Part shown: one piece after another, positions 26,908 through 36,540 of the stretch
Position numbering within the stretch: position 1 is the stretch's first letter
Layout of the letters: every line of letters begins with the position of its first letter
Assembly (NCBI GenBank): GCA_046594915.1
Contig: JBKJRC010000016.1
Coordinates: 95,452 to 159,451 of the forward strand
Direction of reading: 5' to 3'
Length of the DNA: 64,000 nucleotides
From: Methylotenera_A sp046594915
GTDB taxonomy: Bacteria > Pseudomonadota > Gammaproteobacteria > Burkholderiales > Methylophilaceae
Notes under the pieces: generated by a model
The model's database searches: none
The model's input: only the letters and a program-made list of their open reading frames with translations
Told to the model about the DNA's origin: nothing
Position numbers and translations under genes: made by a program

Positions 26908-28150
26908 AGCGGACACACTTTTCAACCCGAAAACTGCTGCCGCTACCATACAAACAATCAACACAAGCGCGCCTATTTTGGGCGAAACCACGCTGTCCGG
27001 CCTCACCAATCCACCGCCGTTATCGCTGTATATTCATATTCCTTGGTGCGTAAAAAAGTGTCCTTATTGCGATTTTAATTCGCATGAATCGCGCCACAAA
27101 GACGGTGAAATCCCCGAAAAACGTTACGTGGCGGCATTAATTGCCGATTTAGAACAATCGGTACCACGCGTCTATGGCCGCAAAATCAAAAGTGTATTTT
27201 TTGGCGGCGGAACACCCAGCTTATTTTCGCCTGAATCCATTAATACAATTTTAAGTGCTGTACGCATGTTAACACCACTGGAATATGATGCAGAAATCAC
27301 GCTGGAAGCCAATCCTGGCACAGTTGACACTGCGCATTTTGTAGGTTATAAACAAGCAGGGGTTAACCGGCTTTCGCTCGGTATTCAAAGTTTTAATGCG
27401 GATTATTTAACAGCTTTGGGGCGCATACACGACGACAAACAAGCGATTGCAGCGGCAGAATTGGCATTAAAAACCTTTGAGCGCGTCAATTTAGATTTGA
27501 TGTATGCACTACCCAATCAAACGCTTGAACACGCACTGCAAGATGCGCGCCAAGCGCTAGCGCTTAAGCCAGACCATTTATCGTTTTACCATTTAACGCT
27601 GGAGCCAAATACACCGTTTTACCGCACGCCGCCCAGCTTGCCAAGTGATGATTTAAGTGCGGACATGCAAGAACAAATTGAGGTTTTGCTGGCCGAACAT
27701 GGCTATGAGCATTATGAAACTTCGGCTTTTTGTCTACACAAAAGTCAAGCCAAACATAATGTTAACTATTGGCAATTTGGCGATTATTTAGGCATTGGCG
27801 CTGGCGCGCACAGCAAATTAAGTTATCACGACAAAATCACCCGCGAAACGCGTTATAAACACCCCAAAGCGTTTATGGAAAATGCCGAGGCTGGCAACGC
27901 TGTCGATAATAACTGGAGCATCGCACAGGCAGATTTGGGTTTTGAATTTATGATGAACGCGCTGCGATTAACCGATGGCGTTGATGTGCGTTTGTTTCAG
28001 CAGCGCACTGGATTAAGTTTACAAAGCATTCAAACGGCGCTGATGACGGCGACACAAAAAGGACTCATCACGCAAAACCTCAACCGCATCAAGCCTACGT
28101 TATTGGGCCAGCGCTATTTGAATGATTTATTGGCCTTATTTTTAGGTTAA
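26885..28150 (+). CDS. hemW: Radical SAM haem chaperone HemW
   Basis: A radical SAM protein related to coproporphyrinogen oxidase HemN but serving haem insertion. The cluster motif CVKKCPYC starts near residue 55. GGGTPSLFS, the EANPGT motif and SLGIQSF follow, then a HemN C-terminal helical domain. There is no in-frame ATG before the radical SAM core. The first start codon is TTG at 26885, giving a 50-residue N-terminal extension; another TTG near 26984 would give a shorter one. The start is therefore unresolved. The stop overlaps the stop of the convergent FimV-like gene by 4 bp. Confidence 0.9.
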   Translation: MKKVIPIKADTLFNPKTAAATIQTINTSAPILGETTLSGLTNPPPLSLYIHIPWCVKKCPYCDFNSHESRHKDGEIPEKRYVAALIADLEQSVPRVYGRKIKSVFFGGGTPSLFSPESINTILSAVRMLTPLEYDAEITLEANPGTVDTAHFVGYKQAGVNRLSLGIQSFNADYLTALGRIHDDKQAIAAAELALKTFERVNLDLMYALPNQTLEHALQDARQALALKPDHLSFYHLTLEPNTPFYRTPPSLPSDDLSADMQEQIEVLLAEHGYEHYETSAFCLHKSQAKHNVNYWQFGDYLGIGAGAHSKLSYHDKITRETRYKHPKAFMENAEAGNAVDNNWSIAQADLGFEFMMNALRLTDGVDVRLFQQRTGLSLQSIQTALMTATQKGLITQNLNRIKPTLLGQRYLNDLLALFLG

Positions 28151-29733
28151 CTATTGGTTTTTTCTAGGTCTTTACGCGTATCTAAAAGCGTAATCAGCAT
28201 TAAAATTTCTGCTAATACCGCCGCACTAAAACCAGCGCGGTCGCCATCGCGATTATCCGTAATCAAGCTTTGCAAATACACTTTTGCCAACTCGCTTGGC
28301 CAAACGGCATCCAATTTGTCCATAATATGTGGAAACTCTTCCAAATATTGCGGTACTACAATTTTCGCGCTAGCTATCGCCGCATTGGCTTCGTACCACA
28401 CAGGCGTCATCACATTAAATGTGATGTGCAGTCTTTTTGCATAGGCCTCAAATTCCTCTTTTAAATTCAGTTTTCTGAATATTTCCAGCAAATAAAGACT
28501 ATGGTTAATAGAGGCTTTTGGGTCAGTTTCAATGGTTAACTTTAAGTGCGCAACCGCGTCTTGCGTTCGATTAATACTCATCAGCAACTTGGCTTCTTCT
28601 AACGTGGTAATCGCTTTGGCTTGATCATCGCGCATATCGGTATTTAAAAAGCCGATAGATGCGCTATTTGGCTGGTGTTCAACCACGTATTCTGGTTCAG
28701 TAACTGGGTCGGTATCTTGCCAATTTTTACCAAAATCCGTCATGGTATCGTCCATTTCTGGCACTGCATCGCTTAATCGGTTTAGCATGCGTTGGCGATA
28801 TTTTTTTAGCAAAATTGCCGCTAAAACAACCAAGCCAGCAAAGCCCAATAAAGCCAGTAGCCAATATTTCAAACTATTAAATAATGATTGGTTTGCTTGT
28901 GCTGGTGCTGAAATTTTTGATGCAGATTGCGTTTGCGCAGCTTGTGGTTTTATCCGCGTCTGATTAACAGTTTTTGTTGGCGCTGTTGCGGGCGCTAAGT
29001 TTTTAAATACTTTTTTGGCCGGCAAAGTTTGTTGCGTGGTTTGCACTGTTTCTGGCGAATGCTGTTCTGGCGCAGCGCTTGCAGGCAAGTTAAAGGTTTT
29101 ATCTAAAGCCAATTTTAGATGATTTAACTTTTCTTGTAAAACACCCAATCTAATTTGCAATCGCTCTAACTCTGCTTTTAAAAAGGCATTTTTACTCAGT
29201 AATAATTCGTATTCTTGTAGCAATAATGTGGGCAACTTACTCACAGAGCTGTTTATGCTGACAGTTTTGTTCATGCTATAACTCATGCTCAGCTCTTGTC
29301 GATTAGTTTTTGCGCGGTTTGCAGCGTTAATCGCCTGCCTGGTTTTTGATAATGATTTAAGTGTGGGAATGGTGAGCAAAACTGGCTCTTCAAAAATCGT
29401 CGATGGCTTAAGTGTTGGCTCAATTTCAGTGTTTAATCGCAACGTTCTCGTCACGAATAAACGCCGCATCACGCTATTTTTTGGGTAAAACGCACGCGCA
29501 ATGTCATTTAAACTTTCACCCGGTATAGCTGGCCAAGACAGGGTATTTTCGGTGTCGCTCGATTGTTGTGTATTAAATACTGCCGTATTAGATGCGTTAA
29601 TATCAGATGTGTTATTTAAGCTCGGCGCATCATCTATTACACCGTCAATTGCGCCCACTCTGCTCACAAAAATGAGCGCAATCAGCAGGATTAAAAACAG
29701 TTTCAGCTTCAAAATAGGCCTTAACTTAATCAA
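28147..29733 (-). CDS. FimV-like membrane protein with LysM-like region
   Basis: Up to 528 aa. A signal-anchor lies at about residues 10-28. A degenerate LysM-like stretch follows (PGESLNDIARAFYP, about 72-105), then a coiled coil (about 180-215, LLQEYELLLSKNAFLKAELERL), a Pro/Thr/Gln linker and a transmembrane helix (about 287-307). The cytoplasmic part has TPR-like helices (about 365-440) and a C-terminal helical domain (about 455-520) like that of the FimV-like gene at 7819. It begins at TTG 29733, immediately after the argH stop; a second TTG (29712) has AAGG at better spacing. Likely a paralogue in polar/envelope organisation. Confidence 0.65.
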   Translation of the reverse strand: MIKLRPILKLKLFLILLIALIFVSRVGAIDGVIDDAPSLNNTSDINASNTAVFNTQQSSDTENTLSWPAIPGESLNDIARAFYPKNSVMRRLFVTRTLRLNTEIEPTLKPSTIFEEPVLLTIPTLKSLSKTRQAINAANRAKTNRQELSMSYSMNKTVSINSSVSKLPTLLLQEYELLLSKNAFLKAELERLQIRLGVLQEKLNHLKLALDKTFNLPASAAPEQHSPETVQTTQQTLPAKKVFKNLAPATAPTKTVNQTRIKPQAAQTQSASKISAPAQANQSLFNSLKYWLLALLGFAGLVVLAAILLKKYRQRMLNRLSDAVPEMDDTMTDFGKNWQDTDPVTEPEYVVEHQPNSASIGFLNTDMRDDQAKAITTLEEAKLLMSINRTQDAVAHLKLTIETDPKASINHSLYLLEIFRKLNLKEEFEAYAKRLHITFNVMTPVWYEANAAIASAKIVVPQYLEEFPHIMDKLDAVWPSELAKVYLQSLITDNRDGDRAGFSAAVLAEILMLITLLDTRKDLEKTNS

Positions 29734-31134
29734 TTATGAACTTAATATCTGGCGCGCGCGCTTGATGGCTGCTTTCACTTGCGTTGGTGCAGTTCCGCCA
29801 ATATGATTGCGGCTGGCTAACGATCCTTCCAGCGTTAATACTGCATACACATCCTCTTGAATCATTTGGCTAAATTGCTGCAAATCTGTTAATGGCAATT
29901 CGGCCAAATCACATTTTTTCTGTACCGCATGTTTCACTGCCAACGCGACCACCTCATGCGCATCTCTAAAAGGCATGCCTTTTTTCGCCAGATAATCGGC
30001 TAAGTCTGTGGCGGTTGCAAAACCTTCCAATGCCGCTTGGCGCATATTGACTTTGTTCACCTCTATACCGCGCAACATATCCGCATAAATCGCCAGCGTC
30101 ATTAAAATCGTATCGGCCGTATCAAACAGCGGCTCTTTGTCTTCCTGGTTATCCTTGTTATAAGCCAGCGGCTGACCTTTCATCAAAGTCAGCAGTGCAA
30201 CCAGATGCCCATTCACACGGCCTGTTTTACCGCGCACCAGTTCTGGCACATCGGGGTTTTTCTTTTGCGGCATAATCGATGAACCCGTGCAGAAACGGTC
30301 GGCGATGTCTATAAAGGCGAAACGGGGAGAAGACCATAAAATCAACTCTTCAGAAAAACGCGATAAATGCGTCATCAATAATGCGCTGGCGGCAGTAAAT
30401 TCAATGGCAAAATCGCGATCAGAAACCGCGTCTAGTGAGTTTTCACAAACGCCATCAAAGCCTAAACTTTTTGCCACCATTTCGCGATTAATTGGGTAGC
30501 TAGTGCCAGCCAAAGCGGCGGCGCCAAGTGGTAATTTGTTAATGCGTTTGCGGCAATCGGCAAAGCGTTCGGCATCGCGTTTTAGCATTTCAAAATACGC
30601 CATTAAGTGATGGCCGAAAGTAACAGGCTGCGCCACTTGCAAATGCGTAAAGCCAGGCATAATGGTATCGATATGTTGTTCCGCTAAATCCACAATGCTT
30701 AATTGCAGTTTTTTAATGCCGATTAAAACGTCATCAACCGTTGCGCGTAACCAAAGCCGCACATCGGTTGCAACTTGGTCGTTACGACTTCTACCCGTAT
30801 GTAAGCGCTTACCTGCATCACCAATTTTGTCGGTTAAGCATTTTTCAATATTTAAATGTACATCTTCTAAATCCAGTAACCATTCAAAACTGCCGGCTTG
30901 AATCTCAAGCAAAATTTCGCTTAATCCCGCTTCAATCTGACTGACATCGTTTGCACTAATAATGCTCTGTGCGCCTAGCATTTTGGCGTGCGCAATCGAG
31001 CCGGCAATATCAAATTCGGCCAAGCGTTTATCAAAATCAACCGAGGCTGTGTATTTTTTTACCAGCGCCGCCACTGGCTCGTTAAAGCGGCCCGACCACG
31101 CGGTTGATTTTTTATTTAGTGAGTTGTCTTGCAC
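29734..31134 (-). CDS. argH: Argininosuccinate lyase
   Basis: Last step of arginine synthesis, releasing fumarate from argininosuccinate. 466 aa with the superfamily signature GSSIMPQKKNPD, the HTGRSRNDQVATDVRLW segment and the HLQVAQPVTFGHH motif. All the main active-site residues appear present. It is divergent from the histidine kinase gene, the same arrangement as argH-fimS/algZ in Pseudomonas. Confidence 0.96.
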   Translation of the reverse strand: MQDNSLNKKSTAWSGRFNEPVAALVKKYTASVDFDKRLAEFDIAGSIAHAKMLGAQSIISANDVSQIEAGLSEILLEIQAGSFEWLLDLEDVHLNIEKCLTDKIGDAGKRLHTGRSRNDQVATDVRLWLRATVDDVLIGIKKLQLSIVDLAEQHIDTIMPGFTHLQVAQPVTFGHHLMAYFEMLKRDAERFADCRKRINKLPLGAAALAGTSYPINREMVAKSLGFDGVCENSLDAVSDRDFAIEFTAASALLMTHLSRFSEELILWSSPRFAFIDIADRFCTGSSIMPQKKNPDVPELVRGKTGRVNGHLVALLTLMKGQPLAYNKDNQEDKEPLFDTADTILMTLAIYADMLRGIEVNKVNMRQAALEGFATATDLADYLAKKGMPFRDAHEVVALAVKHAVQKKCDLAELPLTDLQQFSQMIQEDVYAVLTLEGSLASRNHIGGTAPTQVKAAIKRARQILSS

Positions 31135-31235
31135 GACTAGTTGCTTTCTTTTCTTATTATTAATTGCTTATTTAATGATGGAATTATTCTTTAATAATAA
31201 TATACTGATGTCAATACCATAAAGAAGTATACGCT

Positions 31236-32240
31236 GTGCGCAAAAATAGCCGCTTACCCAATCTGCACAACCTTGGCATTCACCTGCGCATCTTGCTAAT
31301 TGTGAACCTGCTGGCCGTCATTACCGCGGTTTTATTCAGCAAACAGCCCAGCGAATTCTTGCCCATACTAGCCGAATTATCGGCGACAGTACAACCCATT
31401 TTACTCCTTAGCATGTTAAGTTTATATGTACTTTATCCTTTGCTAAATAAATTAAAGTATTGGCAAGGTATCGTCGTCATTTTTCTAATCGAAATCGGTT
31501 TAACTTTTCTGGTATTTGTTTTTTTTAACCAACTGTTTTTATTCGAAAATATCCCCAGCGCCTATCGCGCCTGTTTGTTAACTGCCATTGTTACAGGCAT
31601 TGTTTTTTATTATTTTCATTTGCAACAGCGCGCTTACTCGCCCGCCATTGCAGAGGCGCGTTTACAGGCTTTGCAGGCGCGCATTCGCCCGCATTTTTTG
31701 TTTAACAGTATTAATGCGGTTCTGTCATTGATTCGCAGCCAGCCCAAACGCGCCGAAACTGCACTGGAAGACATGGCAGATTTGTTTCGCGTGTTAATGG
31801 CCGACAATCGCGATTTAGTCCCACTCGCGCAGGAAATCGCTTTATGCCGCCAATATTTAGCGCTAGAAAAACTGCGTTTAGAAGAACGCTTAAAGATCAC
31901 CTGGCAAATAGATGATATGCCACAAGATGCGCTGATTCCGCCTTTGATTTTGCAGCCGCTGCTTGAAAACGCGGTGTACCACGGCATAGAACCCATGAAT
32001 GAAGGTGGCGAAATTATCGTCACGATTTATACACGCCACAAAGAGCTGCACATCAGCATCAATAATCCCTATGCGCCGCAAAATCAACACCTTACTGGCA
32101 ATAAAATGGCCTTAAAAAACATTAAAGAACGCTTAAGCTTGCACTTTGATTTAGAGGCTTCTTTAAAAGCGGAAGCAACAAAATTTAGCGATAAACCAAA
32201 TCGTTACCAAGTGCATATTCGCCTGCCTCACACGCATTAA
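31236..32240 (+). CDS. Sensor histidine kinase, AlgZ/FimS (LytS-like) type
   Basis: A 334-aa membrane kinase starting at GTG 31236. Four hydrophobic segments occupy residues 15-140. The His_kinase domain (PF06580 type) has the phosphoacceptor in ARIRPHFLFNSINAVL (His153) and an ATP-binding half with LLENAVYHGIEP and NNPY as N-box elements. These kinases often lack obvious autokinase activity but control the paired LytTR regulator. The regulator gene follows by 54 bp. In Pseudomonas the orthologous pair controls twitching and alginate. Confidence 0.9.
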   Translation: MRKNSRLPNLHNLGIHLRILLIVNLLAVITAVLFSKQPSEFLPILAELSATVQPILLLSMLSLYVLYPLLNKLKYWQGIVVIFLIEIGLTFLVFVFFNQLFLFENIPSAYRACLLTAIVTGIVFYYFHLQQRAYSPAIAEARLQALQARIRPHFLFNSINAVLSLIRSQPKRAETALEDMADLFRVLMADNRDLVPLAQEIALCRQYLALEKLRLEERLKITWQIDDMPQDALIPPLILQPLLENAVYHGIEPMNEGGEIIVTIYTRHKELHISINNPYAPQNQHLTGNKMALKNIKERLSLHFDLEASLKAEATKFSDKPNRYQVHIRLPHTH

Positions 32241-32294
32241 ATGATTACATTAACTTAACACTAAAATTAACCCAAAAAATTACGATTAAAAAAC

Positions 32295-33050
32295 ATGTTA
32301 ACTATTTTAATTGCCGATGACGAAACACCCGCGCGCAATCGCCTGCGTGATTTACTGGACGATATTGCTGAAGTGAACATTGTGGCAGAAGCTAAAAATG
32401 GCAAAGAAGCCATTGATTTGGCCATGCAAACCAAACCCGATTTGATGTTGCTGGATATTCGCATGCCGTTAATGGACGGCATTGAAGCGGCGCAGCACGC
32501 GCAAAAACTGGAACCCAAACCGCATATTATTTTTACTACCGCGTTTGATGCGTACGCAATTAAGGCGTTTGATTTAAATGCGATTGATTATCTGCTGAAA
32601 CCGATTCGGCTTGAACGGCTGCAAGACGCCATTGATAAAGCGCATGCACTTAAACCCAAACAAATTGAAGCGTTAAAACCACTACAAAAAATGCGCAGTC
32701 ATCTCAGTATTCATGAGCGTGGACGGGTGATTTTAGTGCCTGTTGAACAGATTATTTACTTGCGTGCGGAATTAAAATACGTCACTGTGCGCACGGTTGA
32801 GCGCGAATATCTGATTGAAGAATCGCTCACCCATCTGGAAACCGAATTTGGTGAGCGATTTTTACGCTTGCATCGCAATTGTCTGGTGGCGCCGTTATTT
32901 ATTGCTGGCTACGAAAAACGTCCCTTGGGAAAAAATGACAGCCAAAATAGCGACGGCGTTAATGAACAACGTTGGGTTGCCTTGTTAAAAGGCATTGCCG
33001 AAACGGTTACTATCAGCCGCCGTCAACAACATCTTGTCCGCGAAAGCTAG
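32295..33050 (+). CDS. LytTR-type response regulator (AlgR-like)
   Basis: A 251-aa regulator. The receiver domain (1-120) has acidic residues at DDE (8-10), the phosphoacceptor Asp54 in LMLLDIRMPLMDG and the switch Lys in LLKPIRLERL. The LytTR DNA-binding domain is at about 140-245 (IIYLRAELKYVTVRT, FLRLHRNCLV). It is paired with the kinase upstream. The hemC gene further downstream keeps the algR-hemC order of other Proteobacteria, with one membrane-protein gene inserted. Confidence 0.93.
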   Translation: MLTILIADDETPARNRLRDLLDDIAEVNIVAEAKNGKEAIDLAMQTKPDLMLLDIRMPLMDGIEAAQHAQKLEPKPHIIFTTAFDAYAIKAFDLNAIDYLLKPIRLERLQDAIDKAHALKPKQIEALKPLQKMRSHLSIHERGRVILVPVEQIIYLRAELKYVTVRTVEREYLIEESLTHLETEFGERFLRLHRNCLVAPLFIAGYEKRPLGKNDSQNSDGVNEQRWVALLKGIAETVTISRRQQHLVRES

Positions 33051-33120
33051 TAGCTAAAACTAGCACGCGAAAGTTAACCCTTAAAATGGCTCAAAAATCG
33101 CGCAAATGATAGTTACCGTA

Positions 33121-33810
33121 TTATTGCTCTTTTTGCGATACTTTCTTTTTCGCATCCATTTCCGCAATCGTTTTGGCTGCCCATTCGCGTCCGCCCAAGC
33201 CAAAAGCCAGCGCCAGCGCCAGAAAGAAAGCGCCAAACACAATAATAAACAGTGAATGAATCAGTTGCATGCCAATGCCTAATTGCTCCAGTGCGACAAA
33301 TATGGCCAAAATCTGGATGGCATATTCGGCCGATGTACTCACGGTTAACGCATGCGAAAACTTAATGCTATATAACCACGCAAACACCAGACGATTAACA
33401 AAACGCGCCAATAAAGTACCAAAAATAATCACCAAAATAGCCACGATAATATGCGGCAAATAGCTGGCTAATTGTTGCAATAACACCGCCACTTCGTTTA
33501 AGCCCAATGCATTGGCGCCAGTAATCACAAACAACAGAATCACCAGCCAATAAACCACTTGGCTGATTATGCCGCTTAAAGTGACATTAAAATTACCATG
33601 ATTGATAAACGCTTCTAAGCCAGATTTTTGCGCGGCCTGATCAAAATGCGTTAATACCAACAGGCGTTTTACAGCGGTTCTGGCTAATTTAGCGATCAGC
33701 CAGCCAAAAAATAAAATCACGATTACCGCTAATAATTTGGGTAAAAAATGAATTAATTGCACCCAAAATTCATTGAGTGAATGGATAAAAGTATCTAATT
33801 GATATTGCAT
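33121..33810 (-). CDS. Small mechanosensitive-channel-like membrane protein
   Basis: A 229-aa integral membrane protein with about five hydrophobic helices. It has two repeats of the conserved TM-helix pattern of PF05552: ILFFGWLIAKLARTAVKRLL at the front and VIIFGTLLARFVNRLV later. It lacks the MscS beta domain. The C-terminal ALAFGLGGREWAAKTIAEM is also found in full-length MscS relatives, suggesting a stand-alone pore module or regulatory subunit. It is convergent to algR and divergent from hemC. Confidence 0.75.
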   Translation of the reverse strand: MQYQLDTFIHSLNEFWVQLIHFLPKLLAVIVILFFGWLIAKLARTAVKRLLVLTHFDQAAQKSGLEAFINHGNFNVTLSGIISQVVYWLVILLFVITGANALGLNEVAVLLQQLASYLPHIIVAILVIIFGTLLARFVNRLVFAWLYSIKFSHALTVSTSAEYAIQILAIFVALEQLGIGMQLIHSLFIIVFGAFFLALALAFGLGGREWAAKTIAEMDAKKKVSQKEQ

Positions 33811-33977
33811 GACAATCTCCTAAAACGTGTTAAAACAACTGTTAACTAACAACTATGGCGCTGATTATTGCGTGATAAATGCTGTGTTTTTTCAATAATC
33901 TGTCTTTTTAGCTTAACCCAAATAAACACTAATTTGTTAATCCTATGTAAACTAAAAGACATGTTAAAATTTATGCC

Positions 33978-34916
33978 ATGAAAATTCAACCTAAAAAACT
34001 GGTCATCGCATCGCGCGAAAGTGCGCTAGCCATGTGGCAAGCTAAGCATATTCAAGCTAAATTAAAAACATTGTATCCCGATTGCGAAGTGACTATTTTA
34101 GGCATGACCACCACTGGCGATCAAATTTTGGATTCGCCATTGGCGCGCATTGGCGGCAAGGGTTTGTTTGTAAAAGAGTTAGAAAACGCATTGGCCGATG
34201 GCAGCGCCGATTTAGCGGTGCACAGCATGAAAGACGTACCGATGAACCTGCCAAAAGGTTTTGTGATGGCGGCCACGGGCGAGCGTGAAGACCCGCGCGA
34301 CGCATTTGTGTCGAACCTACACCAAAACTTAGAAAGCTTGCCGCATGGCAGCATTGTGGGCACATCCAGCTTACGCCGCCAAAGCCAGATTCAGGCACGA
34401 TTTCCACATTTAACAATAGAATCTTTGCGCGGCAATGTGCAAACGCGTTTACGCAAATTAGATGAGGGCCAATATGCTGCGATTATTTTGGCTGCGGCAG
34501 GTTTAATTCGCTTAGCATTAAGCGAGCGCATTCGCCAATTTATTTCGCCAGAACTCAGCATTCCAGCCGTGGGCCAAGGCGCATTGGGCATTGAGATTAA
34601 TGCAGATCGCACCGACTTAATTGAGATATTAGCGCCATTAAATCATATAGATACGCAATTATGTGTAGAAGCCGAACGTGGCATGAGCCGCGCCCTGGCT
34701 GGCAGTTGCACAGTGCCGCTGGGCGCCTATGCAGTGCGGCAAGGTAGCCAGATTAATATCACCGGTTTTGTGGCCAGTGTGGATGGCCAACAGATTTTGC
34801 GCGAAAAAGCCGCTGGCAGCATCGACAATGCCGAAGCGGTGGGCATGTTATTAGCCGCCAAACTGGTGGTTAAAGGTGCGGATAAAATTTTGGCCGCGCT
34901 GGATCATATTAAGTAA
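33978..34916 (+). CDS. hemC: Hydroxymethylbilane synthase
   Basis: Polymerises four porphobilinogen units. 312 aa; the dipyrromethane cofactor cysteine is in LAGSCTVPLGAYA. IASRESALAMWQA, VHSMKDVPMNLP and GTSSLRRQ are the canonical N-terminal motifs. Followed after 14 bp by hemD. Confidence 0.96.
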   Translation: MKIQPKKLVIASRESALAMWQAKHIQAKLKTLYPDCEVTILGMTTTGDQILDSPLARIGGKGLFVKELENALADGSADLAVHSMKDVPMNLPKGFVMAATGEREDPRDAFVSNLHQNLESLPHGSIVGTSSLRRQSQIQARFPHLTIESLRGNVQTRLRKLDEGQYAAIILAAAGLIRLALSERIRQFISPELSIPAVGQGALGIEINADRTDLIEILAPLNHIDTQLCVEAERGMSRALAGSCTVPLGAYAVRQGSQINITGFVASVDGQQILREKAAGSIDNAEAVGMLLAAKLVVKGADKILAALDHIK

Positions 34917-34930
34917 TTGTTGATTTCAGC

Positions 34931-35758
34931 ATGGCTGTTCAATTATTCACTGGTAAACCGCTAACTGGCAAACCGCTCAGTGGCGTTGCCATCGCCATCA
35001 CCCGCCCAGTCGATCAAGCCAAAAAATTAAGTGCGCTGATTACCGAAGCTGGCGGCACACCGATTTTATTTCCGCTGATTGCGATTGAACCGTTAAACGA
35101 TTACAGCGAATTTGAAGCGGTATTGAATAAAATTAACCAGTATGATTGGGCTATTTTTATTAGCAGCAACGCGGTACAAAACGGCATGCCGCGGCTGCTA
35201 AAACAAGGCATACCAGCCAAATTACAATTTGCCGCGATAGGCCCTATTACCGCCGCGGAATTACAAGATTTTGGTATTAAAAAAGTGTTAACTCCGCTCA
35301 GTCATGTGCAATTAGGCGATGAAACTAAAGTGCGTTTTGATTCTGAATCATTACTTGCCCTACCCGAAATGCTAGCAGTTAACGATAAAAAAGTACTCAT
35401 TTTTCGGGGCATTGGTGGGCGCGATGTGTTAGCAGATACATTAAAAGCGCGTGGCGCAAGCGTCACTTTTGCCGAATGCTACCAACGCATCAATCCACAA
35501 ACTAACTGTGATTTATTGGCGAGTCTTTATAGCGCAAAAAAACTGCATGGTATTGTCGTCACCAGTTCTGAAGCCATGCGTCATTTACTGGATTTAGCTC
35601 GGGATTCAGAATGGTTAAAAAATATTACCTTGTTTGTAAATCACGCCCGAATCGCAGAATTGCCTTTGCAAATGGGATTGAAAGTCAAAGTTGCTGATGC
35701 GCCTGGTGATGAGACGATGCTTAGAAAACTATCATTACCATATTCAAAACCACTGTGA
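34931..35758 (+). CDS. hemD: Uroporphyrinogen-III synthase
   Basis: Cyclises hydroxymethylbilane. 275 aa, a two-domain alpha/beta protein of low conservation identified by ITRPVDQAKKLSALI, IFISSNAVQNG, FRGIGGRDVLADTL, ECYQR and GIVVTSSEAM, and by its place after hemC. The usual downstream hemX/hemY are absent. Instead an unrelated zinc-knuckle ORF overlaps its stop codon by 4 bp. Confidence 0.93.
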   Translation: MAVQLFTGKPLTGKPLSGVAIAITRPVDQAKKLSALITEAGGTPILFPLIAIEPLNDYSEFEAVLNKINQYDWAIFISSNAVQNGMPRLLKQGIPAKLQFAAIGPITAAELQDFGIKKVLTPLSHVQLGDETKVRFDSESLLALPEMLAVNDKKVLIFRGIGGRDVLADTLKARGASVTFAECYQRINPQTNCDLLASLYSAKKLHGIVVTSSEAMRHLLDLARDSEWLKNITLFVNHARIAELPLQMGLKVKVADAPGDETMLRKLSLPYSKPL

Positions 35759-36540
35759 AAACTAAGCAAATTGACTATTGTAAGCTATGTCAAAATTTAA
35801 CAGAGCTTGAAAAATCGCATGCAATACCAAAAGCTGTTTTTAATAATATCTTCCGCAACGCATCAGGAAAAGCAGTTGCTATAAATGCTGACTCGGATAC
35901 TTACACTCAGTATTCTTCTGATAGCTGGGCTGAGTATCAACTATGTAAATCTTGCGAAGCGAAACTAAACAATCAATACGATTCTTACAGTATTAATTTA
36001 TTAAAAAGCACTTTCAATCAAGAAAAAAAGAAACTTGGACTAACCTTTATCAACATTGATAGAAGAAAATTTCGTTTATTCTTTTTGAGTATCCTATGGC
36101 GAAGCGCACTATCTAAAAATCTTTATTACAAAAATATTAAGTTAGATGCTGTTCCATTAGAAATTTTACGATCTGCTTTTTACAATAATACTAATGTGTC
36201 TTACTCTTATTTTACCGTTGCAGTCTACAAATTAGAGAATTATACCGATATTGAAAGTTTGAATTCGGATAACATACGAACTCATATAATTGCTCCATTC
36301 GTTAGAGAATATCCAAAATTCAATTCCATTTGCTATCTCTTTTTTGGCTTTTTTATAGAAATATTTATTGTGAAACTACCAAAGTCCATTTTATCGAAAC
36401 CTGGTGTCTTATACGGGAACAGCCCTATTTTTATGGCTCCCTGTCAAGAAATACTGGATGTTCCTGAGGTTTTGAATATATTTGTAGTTGCGTTGGATAA
36501 AGAAGACTCTGGCAAAACAAAAATTAAGACTATTTCTTAG
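35755..36540 (+). CDS. HNH-like zinc-knuckle protein of unknown function
   Basis: A 261-aa protein. The N-terminal 70 residues carry CKLC (Cys9, Cys12), the motif SHAIPKAVF (His22) and CKSC (Cys64, Cys67). Four cysteines with an SH-IPK sequence between them resemble the zinc-stabilised, HNH-like domain found in scattered bacterial proteins of unknown role. The remaining 190 residues are Asn/Tyr/Phe/Ile-rich with no recognised domain. Base composition is noticeably AT-richer than the flanking hem genes, suggesting later acquisition. ATG overlaps the hemD stop. The 3' end overlaps the convergent reductase gene by 11 bp. Confidence 0.7.
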   Translation: MKTKQIDYCKLCQNLTELEKSHAIPKAVFNNIFRNASGKAVAINADSDTYTQYSSDSWAEYQLCKSCEAKLNNQYDSYSINLLKSTFNQEKKKLGLTFINIDRRKFRLFFLSILWRSALSKNLYYKNIKLDAVPLEILRSAFYNNTNVSYSYFTVAVYKLENYTDIESLNSDNIRTHIIAPFVREYPKFNSICYLFFGFFIEIFIVKLPKSILSKPGVLYGNSPIFMAPCQEILDVPEVLNIFVVALDKEDSGKTKIKTIS

